A stretch of DNA of 6,742 nt from Candidatus Binataceae bacterium (GTDB lineage: Bacteria; Desulfobacterota; Binatia; Binatales; Binataceae): contig JASHZA010000075.1 in assembly GCA_030042765.1 (NCBI GenBank), positions 1 to 6,742 of the forward strand, given 5' to 3'. The translations under genes were made by a program, and so were the position numbers. Of the stretch, positions 6,074-6,742 are shown piece by piece. Numbering within the stretch: position 1 is the stretch's first letter; each line of letters opens with the position of its first letter. Below the pieces are notes generated by a model. It did no database searches. It was not told where the DNA came from and saw nothing but the letters and a program-made list of their open reading frames with translations.

Positions 6074-6742
6074 TTACCCATGGTGACTCGATGGCGCCGG
6101 CGGCTTTTGACGGCGATAGAAGGGCAGGGGGACAATCGTGGCGGGCACGCGGCGGTTGCGAATCTCGACCTCGATCGCGTCGCCCGGATTTGCGGTCGGA
6201 CAGCCGCTGCTTACCTCGACGTAGGCGATAGCGAGGGGGCGGTTGAAGCTCGGCGCAAAAGTGCCGCTAGTCACCACTCCGATCTCTTTTGCGGCACGGT
6301 AGAGTTTGTAGCCTTGGCGCGCGACGTTCCTGCCGTCGTCGGTGCGAAGGCCGGCCAGGCGCTTTCCCGATGCGCTGTCGCGCTGCGCCTTGAGAGCCCC
6401 CTCGCCGACGAAACCACGATCGAACTTGACGAATGGAACCAGGCCGGCTTCGATTGGCGAAGTCGCGCGATCGAGTTCATGTCCGTAGAGCGGCAACGCG
6501 GCTTCCATCCGGAGGGTGTCGCGCGCCCCCAGCCCGCACGGCTTGAGGCCGTGTGGGGCGCCGGCGCTGAGCAACGCCTCGAACACCCGCTCTCCAGCGA
6601 GCGCGCCGGTGAACAGCTCGAAGCCGTCTTCGCCGGTGTAGCCGGTGCGCGCGACGAGGCAGCGGGCGCCGGCAACATCGCTCGAGACGGTGCGAAAGCG
6701 TGGGAGCGAAGCGAGTCCAGGGGCAGTCAGCGACGACAGAAT
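6074..6742 (-). CDS. gcvT: Aminomethyltransferase, glycine cleavage T-protein (5' end beyond window)
   Basis: GcvT releases ammonia from the aminomethyl group carried on GcvH and transfers the one-carbon unit to tetrahydrofolate, giving 5,10-methylene-THF. The window holds the last 222 codons, in frame to the right edge, ending with TAA at 6074-6076. Compared with a usual length of about 360-370 residues, roughly the first 140-150 (including much of the folate-binding domain) are outside. Visible family motifs are ARTGYTGEDGFEL (around 6600-6650), GLGARDTLRMEAALPLYGHEL with the conserved Arg and Glu-rich region, SPIEAGLVPFVKFDRGFVG, and the C-terminal barrel segment VTSGTFAPSFNRPLAIAYV. The protein ends in a short Pro/Ser/His tail (RRQKPPAPSSHHG) a little beyond the usual PFY end. 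It is the first visible gene of the gcvT-gcvPA-gcvPB operon. Glycine riboswitches often sit ahead of such operons, but that region is not in the window. Confidence 0.96.
   Translation of the reverse strand: MLSSLTAPGLASLPRFRTVSSDVAGARCLVARTGYTGEDGFELFTGALAGERVFEALLSAGAPHGLKPCGLGARDTLRMEAALPLYGHELDRATSPIEAGLVPFVKFDRGFVGEGALKAQRDSASGKRLAGLRTDDGRNVARQGYKLYRAAKEIGVVTSGTFAPSFNRPLAIAYVEVSSGCPTANPGDAIEVEIRNRRVPATIVPLPFYRRQKPPAPSSHHG

Overview
This is a GC-rich (estimated well above 60% by eye) bacterial chromosomal window of ordinary housekeeping genes. It holds a nearly complete mutS (minus strand, 3' end cut by the window), a mobA-type molybdenum cofactor guanylyltransferase (plus strand), and a glycine cleavage operon on the minus strand running gcvT (5' end cut by the window) -> gcvPA -> gcvPB. 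The split P-protein excludes an enterobacterial-type single-chain gcvP. Together with the heavy G/C third-position bias it suggests an uncultured GC-rich lineage (for example Binatota-, Methylomirabilota- or Acidobacteria-like). The sequence alone does not fix the phylum.

Layout: 1-2293 mutS (-); 2294-2402 a short divergent control region; 2403-2996 mobA (+); 2997-3111 a convergent intergenic stretch with two inverted repeats; 3112-4653 gcvPB (-); 4653-6002 gcvPA (-), whose stop codon overlaps the gcvPB start by one base; 6003-6073 a 71-bp gap; 6074-6742 the C-terminal 222 codons of gcvT (-). Coding density is high and no gene-free stretch exceeds 115 bp. I saw no tRNA, rRNA, CRISPR array, insertion sequence or phage gene.

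How the genes work together: GcvPA and GcvPB form the two-subunit PLP-dependent glycine decarboxylase (P-protein). It passes an aminomethyl group to the lipoyl protein GcvH, from which GcvT transfers the one-carbon unit to tetrahydrofolate. gcvH is often found between gcvT and gcvPA but is not there in this window, so it must lie upstream of gcvT or elsewhere. mutS (mismatch repair) and mobA (Mo-bis-MGD synthesis) have no functional link to this pathway and seem to be chance neighbours.

I found no previously undescribed system. The points worth a second look are small: the missing gcvH, the uncertain mobA start with a possible ACG codon, a Gly/Ala-rich insertion in MutS, an N-terminal extension on GcvPB, a possibly near-leaderless mutS promoter, and the paired hairpins between mobA and gcvPB.
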